Origin: Bradyrhizobium sacchari | GTDB taxonomy: Bacteria; Pseudomonadota; Alphaproteobacteria; Rhizobiales; Xanthobacteraceae | Assembly (NCBI RefSeq): GCF_002068095.1 | Contig: NZ_LWIG01000031.1 | Coordinates: 26,555 to 90,554 of the forward strand | Length of the DNA: 64,000 bases | Direction of reading: 5' to 3' | Shown here: positions 27,371-36,091 of the stretch, piece after piece | Numbering within the stretch: the stretch's first letter is position 1 | Layout of the letters: every line of letters starts with the position of its first letter | Translations under genes and position numbers: made by a program | Notes under the pieces: generated by a model | What the model saw: the letters and a program-made list of their open reading frames with translations, nothing else | The model's database searches: none | What the model was told of the DNA's origin: nothing

Positions 27371-28230
27371 GGGCAAGGCGCTGATCCTGATCAGTCACGA
27401 TCTGGCACGGGTCTCCCGCGTCGCGGATGAGATCCTCGTCATGCGAGGAGGAGAGGTCGTCGAAAGCGATCCCGCCGTCCAGATATTCAAAGATCCGCGA
27501 CACCTCTATACTCGTCAGCTGCTGGACATCATGCCATCGGGCCAGCCGCGCGGCTCACATCTCTCACCATCGACTATTGTGCGTTCGCCTGGTCGGCAAG
27601 CGCAGCCCCACGCACGTGCAATCACTGCCGCAAGCTCGTTCCATCCTGCTCGAAGCGACAGGTCTGGTGAAGCGCTTTGAGGCCCCGGACGGCGCTTTAC
27701 GGGCGGCGGTGGACGGCGTCCCTTCGAACTGCGATCCGGCGAGACTTTGGTCATCGTGGGTGAGCCCGGATCAGGAAAGTCAACGACCGCGCGCATTATA
27801 CTGGCGCTCGACGAGCCTGACCGGGGAGCCGTTCAGTTTGCAGGCCGATCTTGGACCACGCTTGCCGAACGGGAACGGCGGCCTCGGCGGCGCTCGATAT
27901 GGATGATTTACCAGGACCGTCTTGGCTCGTTTGGTCCACATTGGACGGTCGGACGCATCATATGCGACAGCCTTTCGAGCGACGTTGAGACACGGAGCAA
28001 GCGGCAGGAGCGCCATCGAGCTTCTCGATATGATGGGACTATCCCTGGCTTTGCTAGACCGAGGACCGCTCGAGCTCTCGGGCGGTCAGCGCCATCGCCC
28101 CAATCCTGCTGTAATGGTCCGTGAGGCCGGCGATCCGCAAGTGCGGAATCGCAAATCATCGATTGCCTGCCCGCAAGCAATTGCAGCTCTTGCTCACCTG
28201 CAAACGACCTCGGGATCTTTGCTTCCACGA
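27371..28230 (+). pseudogene. Peptide/nickel ABC transporter ATPase (Dpp/Opp type, double cassette), decayed
   Basis: The + strand begins inside a first ATPase (KALILISHDLARVSRVADEI, FKDPRHLYTRQLLDIMPS), then a second begins with ILLEATGLVKRFEAPDGALR and carries a complete Walker A (VGEPGSGKSTTARIIL), a Q-loop (MIYQDRLGSF) and the signature LELSGGQRHR. The blocks are spread over different frames and the Walker B region is gone, so the gene is broken. The order is that of fused or paired DppD/DppF-like ATPases for oligopeptide uptake. Confidence 0.75.
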
Positions 28231-28796
28231 TAGCCTAGCAATCATGGTGCGGTTCCTGACAGCAAGATCGTGTTCGTCAGATTCAAAACATTCGATATCA
28301 ATTTCGATTTCATGACGCCTATTCAGCCGGTTATTCCGACTGATGCGGCTGGCACGGTCGTTGCTATCAATAGGGTGAAGCCAGCCGAGTGCAGAATTAG
28401 ATGAACGATCATTTTTGTGCCCGTAAGCCGCGGGTCCATTCTGAAAAAGAAGCAGGACCAAAATGTTGCACACTCGGTTTGTTGGAGAGTGATGTGGATT
28501 GTCCAAAAGCTGACGAAAAAACCGCAATTTTGCACATATCGGCAGTGTCAAACGAACGTTCATTATCAAAGGTGGCGAGTTTGGTGAACAATCGCGCCGA
28601 GTAGCAGTGGGGAGCATGACTAGAAGTCCGCTGACGTGCTCAAGCGTCAGCTGCGCACCGACCTAATAGGAGCCGCATCGACGCAACGTGTCGCCAATGC
28701 AGACGAGTTCGCCACAAAGCGCATAGCTTGCGTCCAGGCCGAGCGCAAAAAGGTCAGTAACAGGCCCCTCGTAATCCGTACAACGGAATCCTCGAC
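28231..28796. other. Intergenic region, relatively A+T rich, without recognisable gene
   Basis: Short frames only. The base composition differs from the flanks. A weak tts-like word on the minus strand at about 28499-28516 was not accepted. Confidence 0.35.
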
Positions 28797-30278
28797 ATGT
28801 CGCAAAGGATCGGCGCTGATAGCGAGTGCACCGTGGATGAAGGGGCAGAGCACTGCGCAGATCCGAAAAACAAGATTGCATCAGATGGCGAGTTTGTTCG
28901 GTACTGGAGCCGAGCTGCCGATCGGCTGCGCGCGGTCGCAGCTGTCGGGAGGCGAACCGAGGAGTCGATCAAACGGACCGGTATCGGTTTGCAGCTCTCC
29001 TCGGAGAACTTTACCGGCCACGACCTCTCAGATTTCCCCTTGCGACGCTGTACTCTCAATCGTGCGCAGCTCTACGGAGCAAAGTTGGATCGCGCAGATC
29101 TTTCCGGGGCGAACCTTATTTGTCCGGGGCTAGAGCGGGCAAGTTTCCTCGGGGCCAAGCTCGATTTTGCCTATATGCATGGGATGGCAGCGCAGGTCTG
29201 CAACTTCGATGATGCCAGTCTGCGCAATGTAATTGATGCAACCGGCAGCCTTTTTCACGGTTGCAGCATGAAAAGGGCACGCTTTGACAACGCGATGCTC
29301 AGCGGGCTCCTCGTTTACCAGTGCGACGCGAGTGATGCTGTATTTGATGGCGCGGAATTACAGGGGTCAACCATCAATGAATGCTTCCTTCCTTCCGCTT
29401 CGTTCCGGTTTGCTAAGCTGAGCCAAGTCACGATCACGAAGGCGCATCTGGCGGACTGCTCGTTCTTCCAATCAAAGGGGGACTGCTTATCGATCGTGCG
29501 TCCAACCTCCGTCGACGGTCTTGTCTTGGAAGGCGCTCATCTTCCTTATCTGAGACTGTCAAAGGTGAGCGGGCGGATTACGGCGAGAGCCTTGAGCGCC
29601 CCATTTGCTGATCTTCACCTGTCAAATCTCGCGAGTGCGGAGCTGGAGCAGGCAGACTTGACCGAGGCGCGGCTACTGTCCGTAGGGTTGTCTGACGCAA
29701 ACCTCGTCGGTGCTGTGTTGAACCGTGCATCTATTCATGCCTGTCAGCTGGATGGAGCGGACCTATCTCGCGCGTCAGGCGAAAGCATTTCGATAACCGA
29801 GAGCACAATGCGAGCCGCTAAACTCACCGGTTTTCGTGGCCGCTGCGCCTTTGTGCGCGACTGCGATCTCGAACATGCGGATTTATCCCAGGCTTACCTC
29901 TACAGGTCGATGATCACCGGGGATCCGCCGCAATCAATGGCGTTGGATCACGCAAATCTCGAAGGATCCAATCTCGTTCAGGCATACCTTGCCGCGGGTA
30001 TGACCGACAGCAACCTGGAGGCAACGCGGGCCGCATACGTTCGCATGAACCAATCGTCCTTGCGCGATGCGAATCTGAGCGGGATATCGCCCTTCCAGGC
30101 CAGCTTCGTAAAGGTCGACTTTTCGGGTGCTAAGATAACCACTTTCGAGCCACCGTTTTTTGCTGACCGTTGTCGCGGACTGCAGGTCGCTCTGGAGGGC
30201 GACCAGCCCCGCGAGCCATCAAACTATCTGGCCGAATTCTCATCGTTGATCAGGCGTAGCCGAGAAGGGTCAACCTGA
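28797..30278 (+). CDS. Pentapeptide-repeat protein
   Basis: 493 residues. From residue ~70 to ~460 the sequence is a long run of A(D/N)LxX-type pentapeptides (LDRADLSGANLI, RASFLGAKLDFA, LEQADLTEARLL, DANLVGAVLNRASIHACQL, HADLSQAYLYRS), predicting one long right-handed quadrilateral beta-helix, longer than Qnr-type proteins (~215 residues). The N-terminus is polar, with no signal peptide. Such proteins include gyrase protectors, toxin-immunity factors and several bacterial effectors. No tts box was found, so effector status is not supported. The PanC-like gene follows 200 bp downstream on the same strand. Confidence 0.85.
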   Translation: MSQRIGADSECTVDEGAEHCADPKNKIASDGEFVRYWSRAADRLRAVAAVGRRTEESIKRTGIGLQLSSENFTGHDLSDFPLRRCTLNRAQLYGAKLDRADLSGANLICPGLERASFLGAKLDFAYMHGMAAQVCNFDDASLRNVIDATGSLFHGCSMKRARFDNAMLSGLLVYQCDASDAVFDGAELQGSTINECFLPSASFRFAKLSQVTITKAHLADCSFFQSKGDCLSIVRPTSVDGLVLEGAHLPYLRLSKVSGRITARALSAPFADLHLSNLASAELEQADLTEARLLSVGLSDANLVGAVLNRASIHACQLDGADLSRASGESISITESTMRAAKLTGFRGRCAFVRDCDLEHADLSQAYLYRSMITGDPPQSMALDHANLEGSNLVQAYLAAGMTDSNLEATRAAYVRMNQSSLRDANLSGISPFQASFVKVDFSGAKITTFEPPFFADRCRGLQVALEGDQPREPSNYLAEFSSLIRRSREGST

Positions 30279-30478
30279 CTGCTTGGAAACCGCAAAATAG
30301 AGGGGACTACAGCGCCCGTGAGCTTACAACACCTAGTTGCGCTCGTTCGAGCTCTGAGCGGACATTAAAGCTCTTTGGAGCTCGTTGGCGTGCGCGGCGC
30401 GCGCGAGACGCTACGGGCGCGCACCTTCCGCGATCCGAGCGCGCCACTCTTTCGGGTTCAAAAAACTGGAGTAAGAAA

Positions 30479-31360
30479 ATGCATCTGGCAGGTCTTTCCG
30501 CAGGCAAGGCGTTCATCCGGGAGGTCGCGAGAACAGGTCAGGCGATTGGGACGGTACACACACTCGGCGCTCTGCATCTCGGGCATGCAGAACTGATCAG
30601 AAGAGCGGCATTGGAGAATGATGTCGCGATTGTCACAGTGTACCCCAACAAGATCCAGCTTAGACCAGGCAGGAGCTACGATTTCAATTTGGACGATGAT
30701 ATTGGACTTGCCTTACGTGCGGGAGCGACTGCCGTGATTTCCTCTAACGACGCCGAAATGTTCCCGCCTGACTATCGAACGTTTGTATCGCAAGGTGACT
30801 ATCATTTGCGTTTAGATGGGCCTGAGGCGTGCTTGAAGGAAGCCGTTACCGGAGCAGTCCGCTGGATCTGTTATGCGCGACCGACGCGCAGCTACTTCGG
30901 CCTGAAAGATATCGGTCAGGCGATCCTGGTGAAGCGCGCCGCCGCAGACCTCCTTCTCGATTGCGAGATAAGGTTTGTGCCGACCGTGAGATACAAGAAT
31001 GGAGTTCCCATTTCGTCTCGCTTGAGGCGATTTAGCCGCTCGGAGCTTGATGAGCTGTCGTGTCTGTTCACGGCCCTCGACCATGCAAGGCAAGAGATCG
31101 CCCGAGGAGCGGCGAGCGTCAAGGATCTGGTAGCGTCGGCTACATCTCGGGTCAAGTTCCGACGGTTTAAACTCGATTTTGTTCGGATTGTCGGCGCTGA
31201 CAACTTCGAAGATCTACAGCAGGTCAAGCTCCCTTTCATAATTGTTGGAGCAGCAATGGCTCATGGCCTCAGGATTTTCGATAGTATCTACGTTCCGGAT
31301 CAGGATACACTTCTAAATGGTGCTCCGGATCTCTGGATCGATCTGCCTGAGCAGTCGTAG
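30479..31360 (+). CDS. Divergent PanC-like (pantoate--beta-alanine ligase family) protein
   Basis: 293 residues, full length for the family. Nucleotidyltransferase motifs are kept: the first (TVHTLGALHLGHAELI, HxGH), the FG-KD segment (RSYFGLKDIGQAILVKRAA) and the second ATP motif (GVPISSRLRRFS). Substrate-site segments differ: the usual FVNPxQF reads YPNKIQL, and RPGHFxGVxTVV is replaced by GPEACLKEAVTGAVRW. PanC joins pantoate to beta-alanine with ATP; this paralogue may form another amide or be a diverged pantothenate enzyme. An ATG with AGTAAG before it begins the protein. Confidence 0.75.
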   Translation: MHLAGLSAGKAFIREVARTGQAIGTVHTLGALHLGHAELIRRAALENDVAIVTVYPNKIQLRPGRSYDFNLDDDIGLALRAGATAVISSNDAEMFPPDYRTFVSQGDYHLRLDGPEACLKEAVTGAVRWICYARPTRSYFGLKDIGQAILVKRAAADLLLDCEIRFVPTVRYKNGVPISSRLRRFSRSELDELSCLFTALDHARQEIARGAASVKDLVASATSRVKFRRFKLDFVRIVGADNFEDLQQVKLPFIIVGAAMAHGLRIFDSIYVPDQDTLLNGAPDLWIDLPEQS

Positions 31361-31584
31361 CCAGACGAATATTCATAGCATGATCTTCACAAAACTAGTG
31401 CGCTGGCGTGGCGTGGGAACAACGTGCAAAGGAAGCCGAGCTGATCACTTAGCTGCGCTAACATTTCCCCGAGATTCACAGGCCGCGAAGTCAGACTACC
31501 ACCCGCTCGCGCGCCCAGCGCACTAAGCTGAAGGGGCCGTTACACAAACATATTTGCTCCACTCGAAAGTTCTGCGGGGATGAC

Positions 31585-31785
31585 ATGTTTGATGTCTATC
31601 GCAATCACAAGGGGGACTTCCTCGTCATAAGCAACGGTTCTCCGATGCCCGCACTCTACTCTTCGAATAAATGGCGCAAGAGCAGAACGAGAGTTCTTAA
31701 GGTCAGCTACGAGATAAAATCAACCGTTCAGCGGCAGGGGTATTACATTCGTAGCTTTCGAGTTGGTAAAAGGGAAATGATCTAG
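31585..31785 (+). CDS. Small hypothetical basic protein
   Basis: 66 residues, rich in Lys/Arg/Ser/Tyr ([34 protein letters not shown]), with a GGGG stretch shortly before the ATG. No signal peptide and no family recognised. It stands alone between the PanC-like gene and an IS630 relic, and could be real or a remnant. Confidence 0.4.
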   Translation: MFDVYRNHKGDFLVISNGSPMPALYSSNKWRKSRTRVLKVSYEIKSTVQRQGYYIRSFRVGKREMI

Positions 31786-31959
31786 TCATCTGGAACGCAA
31801 ATTCGTTGCATTAGCTGATTGCTCGAATCTCTAGAGAGGAGAGCGCTAGTGGCGAATGCAGTGTGCGAGGTCGGCCGATCGCGCCATTGGTGCTTAGTCC
31901 GCAGTAGCGGACGTACTTGGAGAGGCAAGTTGTCGTCATCGTGTTGCCCGGTCGCTATT

Positions 31960-32954
31960 TGAGCGGTGCCGCGCGATCCTGCGATACGCGGATGGACAGC
32001 CAAGCAAGTCTGTAGCTGCCGAACTCGGCCTTCACGAACACACCGTTGGCAAGTGGCGCCGCCGATTCTTGAAGGATCGCTGTGATGGCCTGCTTGACGA
32101 AGCCCGCCCTGGCCGCCCCTCGAACCATCGATGACGATCAGGTTGATGAGGTAATCGAGCGGACATTGCGTACGACGCCGTCCGACGCGACGCACTGGTC
32201 GATCCGTTCGATGGCTGCGGAAACTGGCTTTTCTCACACCACGATCCGCCGAATGTGGACGGCGTTCGGCTTGCAGCCGCACCGCAGCCAGACATTTAAA
32301 CTGTCGAGCGATCGCTATTCGTCGATAAGGTGCGCGATATTGTCGGGCTTTACCTGTCCCCACCGAACCGAGCCGTTGTCCTCAGCGTCGATGAGACAAG
32401 CCAGATCCAGGCACTCGATCGCGAGCAGCCGGTCTTGCCGCTGATGGCTGGGGTGCCGGAACGTCGCACGCACAGCTATGTGCGGCATGGCAGGACCACG
32501 CTGTTTGCCGCGCTCGATGTCGCTTCCGGCTTTGTCATTGGCAAATGCTACAAGCGACATCGGGCGGTCGAGTTCTTGAATTTCCTCAAAGAGATCGAGG
32601 CTCAAATCCCTGAGGGGCTCGCTGCCATATCGTCATGGACAACTACGCCACCCACAAGACACCAAAATCAAAGGGTGGCTCGCTCGCCGGCCGCACTATC
32701 ATGTCCACTTCACGCCGACTTCTGCGTCATGGATCAATCAGGTCGAGCGCTGGTTCGCTGAACTTACCAGAAAGCAGATCCAGCGAGGTGTTCATACCTC
32801 CGTCAGGCAGCTCGAGGCCGACATCCGTACCTTCATCGCCCTGCACAACAACAACCCGAAGCCCTTCAAATGGACCAAGTCCGCTGACCAGATTTTGGCT
32901 TCCGTCAAACGCTTCTGCCACAAAGCCCAGCAGACTTTATGTGGCGAACTTTAG
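31960..32954 (+). pseudogene. IS630-family transposase, frameshifted
   Basis: The + strand reads an almost complete IS630 transposase: LRYADGQPSKSVAAELGL, RFLKDRCDGLLDEARPGRP, SIRSMAAETGFSHTTIRRMW, VVLSVDETSQIQALDREQP, VMDNYATHKTP, FTPTSASWINQVERWFAELT, KPFKWTKSADQILASVKRF. The blocks fall into three frames with shifts near 32130, 32310 and 32630, so no active protein can be made. The DDE residues are otherwise present. Confidence 0.85.
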
Positions 32955-33092
32955 ATTCACCTGACTAGGGCTTGGCCTCTTAAGGCAACGTCTGCTGCCC
33001 ACGGCAACCGGGATTTCGTTAACCCCTGAGAATGGCCTCGGTCTAGCCAGTAGAGCAGACATCGACGTGCTGACCGCGAGCGCTTACGAGTA

Positions 33093-33117
33093 TGCGTCTC
33101 TCTCTCTCTCTCTCTCT
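33093..33117. repeat. (CT)n microsatellite
   Basis: About twelve consecutive CT units, a simple sequence tract able to slip. It lies outside any supported gene. Confidence 0.9.
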
Positions 33118-33169
33118 TCCATATACTTGGGCTACGACACAATATTGCATCCATCCAACACCAGGCTTC

Positions 33170-33361
33170 CTATAGTCTGCCCTCGTGCTCGTCCCTTAAT
33201 CTCCGCTCGAGGTCATCCGCTTTTTCTTTGGTCAAATTGACCGCCCAACTAATCCCAATTAAAGCGGGTCCCTTCCGTTGCCGATCGTAAACCATCCAGC
33301 CGCGAGCCCCCTGACGAACCAAAAATCGACTCGGAGAGGGCGCTTTGTCGCTCACCGTCAT
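33170..33361 (-). CDS. Small hypothetical protein
   Basis: 63 residues with a tidy beta-alpha look: FLVRQGARGWMVYDRQRKGP followed by a helix EKADDLERRLRDEHEG. Similar short proteins with the RGWMVYDR motif are, to my memory, common in Bradyrhizobium genomes. No signal peptide and no known role. Confidence 0.5.
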   Translation of the reverse strand: MTVSDKAPSPSRFLVRQGARGWMVYDRQRKGPALIGISWAVNLTKEKADDLERRLRDEHEGRL

Positions 33362-33362
33362 G

Positions 33363-34053
33363 TCAGATCCCGCGCGTTGACCATCTGGTCATCACCTCAC
33401 GTGTCCAAGTTCGCTTAAGACAACGCGCGTCCGTAGTTCGTGCGCGGCAGCCGTCAAATGGCAGCTTACGATTAGACCGAGCCGCCTTAAGGTCAGGAGA
33501 GCAACGGGGTCGCGCAGTTACAGCGAGCCCAGCTCCCAATATCGCTATGGCGCGTTGCTCCTCCGCCTCGAGATCAGCCCATGAAATGCTTTCTATCATG
33601 CGCTCCGTTTTTTCAAAACCCAAACGCATGCCTGATCTGCCGCAACATAGCTATGGCCGCGTCGGTGTACCGACCGTACGTGAGGTATTGATCCAGGTGC
33701 GCTGAGAAGACCACCGCCGCAATCGTCACTGTGAAGCCCTTAAACATTGGGCCCCTCCTGAAAGAGACCGCCAACCGGGCGTGTCGAAAAATTTGACGTT
33801 CTCAGAATTGGCTGCCGCCTATGGCGACCTGATACGGACATGGTGACAGTGAGTGGTGACCACTCTCTTAACGGGCCCGGTGGATGCGCCCCCCGAGGCG
33901 AAGGCGCTAGACCTGCTACCAGATAACCCATTCACAATTTCGAATCGGCGGGCTGAAAAGATGATGGGATCTTCTAGGCCCAGGTAGACCAAACGGAGGA
34001 TGCGTATATGGACCCCGGCCGAATGCAACGACCGGCTTGATCAGAATAGACGG
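33363..34053. other. 690-bp stretch without supported gene
   Basis: Several short frames on the minus strand, none with family resemblance. The right half may be an IS remnant, judging from its place next to an IS256 relic, but no transposase motif was recognised. Confidence 0.35.
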
Positions 34054-34498
34054 TTATAACTGCAGACGTGTATCCGGCTTGTTGATGCGGCTGGACACGT
34101 CTCCGCCGCGAGCAGCAGCCTCTGTCGATTTCGAGCGGCGCATGTAGGGCGGCAGGATTGACGGAGAGAACCGGATGCCGTCGGAGTCGGTAGCGTCCGC
34201 CTCGCGATCGCGTACACGCGGCTGGCAGACCGCGACCGGACCATACCGGTCATCACCTCGCGCTCCGGCAAGTGATCGTGGCGCAGGACGCGCTGGTAGC
34301 CGTCCGCGGTCTCCAGATCGGCGTGCCCGCCGAGAAAATCCGCGACCTTGGCCTCGACCGCCTGGGCCCACAGGGCACGCGCAAGATTTCAGTGAGTTGA
34401 CCGTCGACATTTCCTAATTGAATCAGCTTGATGATGTTATCTTTGGACACGGCATATCGCTCCTTCGGTGGAGAAGTGGAGGCGTCAAGCACCCCCAT
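34054..34498 (-). mobile_element. IS256-family transposase 5' relic
   Basis: The minus strand starts with VLDASTSPPKERYAVSKDNI then IKLIQLGNVDGQLTEILR and, in other frames, PEREVMTG and IRFSPSILPPYMRRSKS, the N-terminal region of a mutator-type transposase. Frameshifted and truncated. Confidence 0.75.
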
Positions 34499-34589
34499 GA
34501 AATGGCTCCTTTCCGATTCCCGCCGTCACCAGCTTTCAGCAATAGCTCGTGGACGCTGGCTGCGCCGACTGTCGGTATTGAGACCAATG

Positions 34590-35090
34590 TCAGCAACTTG
34601 ACGCTACACGCCGCGAGGAAGCGCCTGCAGAGCCTGCGAGTTCACTTCGGCACGCAGTTTGCTGTTCACCGCATCGCAGTGCGATGGTCTTCGGGATGGA
34701 CTCGTGCGCGTCGTTGTTAAAGTCTGGTCCACCGCGCGGCAACAGCTGCGGAATCGGCTGCGCAAGGTCGATGATCTGACCTCGCATATGTCCGGGATGC
34801 GGGTCCAGACCCACTCCGGTGGAGATCGATGTCGGCCAGCGCGGCGGCGCCGCCCGCGCAGTGGCGGTCATACTAGCGATAGAGCGCGGGGCGCGTAGGA
34901 TTCCAAGCTTGTCCAGGATGCGCTTTGCTGGAGGATGCGATTGCTCAACCGAGGATGATCTCGGCCTTCTCAAACGCCGGAGACTTCTGCCTGTTGCTTC
35001 CCGTGCGGCGCCAATGCGGTGTCTTGGCAACCGGTTCTCCAAAGGAAGATCGGCCACGACTTCCTTCAGCGCTGCCGTCTCACGACGCAA
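34590..35090 (-). mobile_element. IS3-family transposase relic
   Basis: Minus-strand frames read RRETAALKEVVADLPLENR (end of OrfA) and then HMRGQIIDLAQ with YDRHCAGGAAALAD in another frame, matching OrfB of IS3-type elements. Broken by several shifts. Confidence 0.55.
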
Positions 35091-35355
35091 ATCATTTCAC
35101 TTTGCCAGAGGTCGCCGCGCTGTCGCCCGGCAGGCAACGCTTACAGCTTCGGGGAACTTCTTGGACCAGCCATCGTGCATTGAGGCGCAAAATTGAACAA
35201 TGACGTAGCGGCCTCGCCTGATCCGCATCCCGGTGACGCTCGCTTGCTTCTTGGCGCATGTCCTGTTCCCGACTGTTCGATTGGTCGTGTTCGCAACACG
35301 ACGTTCGAGCGGCCGTTGCACGTTGACTGTCAAGCTGAAAATGCTGCGCGCGCGG

Positions 35356-35372
35356 TTGGCCCGAGGCTTGCT
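35356..35372 (+). promoter_or_regulatory. -24/-12 (sigma-54) promoter of GG-leader peptide gene 1
   Basis: TTGGCCCGAGGCTTGCT: TGGCCC, five bases, TTGCT, one mismatch to the sigma-54 consensus TGGCAC-N5-TTGCW. It ends 60 bp before the ATG at 35432. A one-mismatch NifA site (TGT-N10-ACG) lies at 35288-35303. The same promoter form occurs before all four GG-leader genes. Confidence 0.78.
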
Positions 35373-35431
35373 CTTCCCTGCGTTATAGGCAGCAGCAGTT
35401 GCTGACCGGCAAGCGTGCGAAAGGAGAAAAC

Positions 35432-35575
35432 ATGGAAAGCGATGTATCAGCCTATGGCGTGAACGAATTGACCCTTGAGGAAGCATGTGCGGCTTCGGGA
35501 GGTCACGATGTGATGCCGTGCCACCGCCACCCCGGTGAATGGAACCACCCAGGCTGCCCGGAGCTCGATAACTAA
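35432..35575 (+). CDS. Double-glycine leader peptide 1 (Cys/His/Pro-rich core)
   Basis: 47 residues: a 24-residue leader beginning MESDVSAYGVNELTLEEA and ending ASGG, then a 23-residue core (HDVMPCHRHPGEWNHPGCPE plus LDN) with two Cys, four His and four Pro. AAAGGAG lies five bases before the ATG. The leader matches those of the genes at 40029, 41408 and 46312, and the cut after GG is expected from the C39-type exporter encoded at 36092-38263. The core could form one disulphide or bind metal. A sigma-54 promoter lies upstream and a perfect 15-bp hairpin downstream. Confidence 0.8.
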   Translation: MESDVSAYGVNELTLEEACAASGGHDVMPCHRHPGEWNHPGCPELDN

Positions 35576-35592
35576 ACGCAAACATTTTGGTT

Positions 35593-35627
35593 AGACGGTG
35601 AGCGGTAGGCGATACCGCTCACCGTCT
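35593..35627 (+). terminator. Strong hairpin after GG-leader peptide gene 1
   Basis: A perfect 15-bp inverted repeat (AGACGGTGAGCGGTA / TACCGCTCACCGTCT) with a five-base loop, 17 bp after the stop codon. There is no long T run after it, so it may end transcription imperfectly or protect the mRNA end. Confidence 0.7.
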
Positions 35628-35770
35628 CGCTTCAGCCGATGAAAATTATGGACGTAGTGCTTCGCCCTATGGGTACCCTTCGATTCGTGGCAAGCTACTA
35701 CTAGTAGGCTGGCCGTAAGTCGTCTTGCGCCCATAGGCGCTGACTGCTTCACCGGCGTCCAATTGCGAAA

Positions 35771-36040
35771 TCAAGAGCGACCGTCGTAGTCTACCATGGC
35801 ATAGTGCTGCACTATCGGACCATCGTCGAGCCTGTAGCTCAGGGGACTCCTTCCCGAGCCGATATGTGTATCGAACTTCAGGAGCGGCGTTGCCTCGCCC
35901 TTGCTGCGACCGACATACAGCGTCTCGCCAGCGCTGCGCAGTTGAGCAACGATCGCGGTACGTCCCGGGAGCATTTTGAATCGGTGGACTTCCCAGCCAA
36001 ACGCCGGAGACGCAATGGTGGGGCTAAGCAGAATGAGCAA
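35771..36040 (-). CDS. Hypothetical small exported protein downstream of the peptide exporter
   Basis: 89 residues from a TTG start, with a hydrophobic start (LILLSPTIASPAFG) that could be a signal peptide. The body (MLPGRTAIVAQLRSAGETLY, VGRSKGEATPLL, SPLSYRLDDGP) has no family I recognise. It lies 51 bp behind the exporter gene on the same strand, so it could be the last gene of that operon, for example an accessory or immunity factor. The weak start codon lowers confidence. Confidence 0.4.
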   Translation of the reverse strand: MLILLSPTIASPAFGWEVHRFKMLPGRTAIVAQLRSAGETLYVGRSKGEATPLLKFDTHIGSGRSPLSYRLDDGPIVQHYAMVDYDGRS

Positions 36041-36091
36041 AGGGTGTCTATTCGTTGCTTATTTCTAGCACGAAGCGAGCGTTAGGCGCGA

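Noticed and set aside
28499..28516. tts-like word on the minus strand (GTCAGCTTTTGGACAATC)
   Set aside because: Only the left half matches the consensus, and no gene follows in that direction.
33093..33117. (CT)n tract as a possible phase-variation switch
   Set aside because: It is outside any supported gene or promoter, so no gene could be switched by it.
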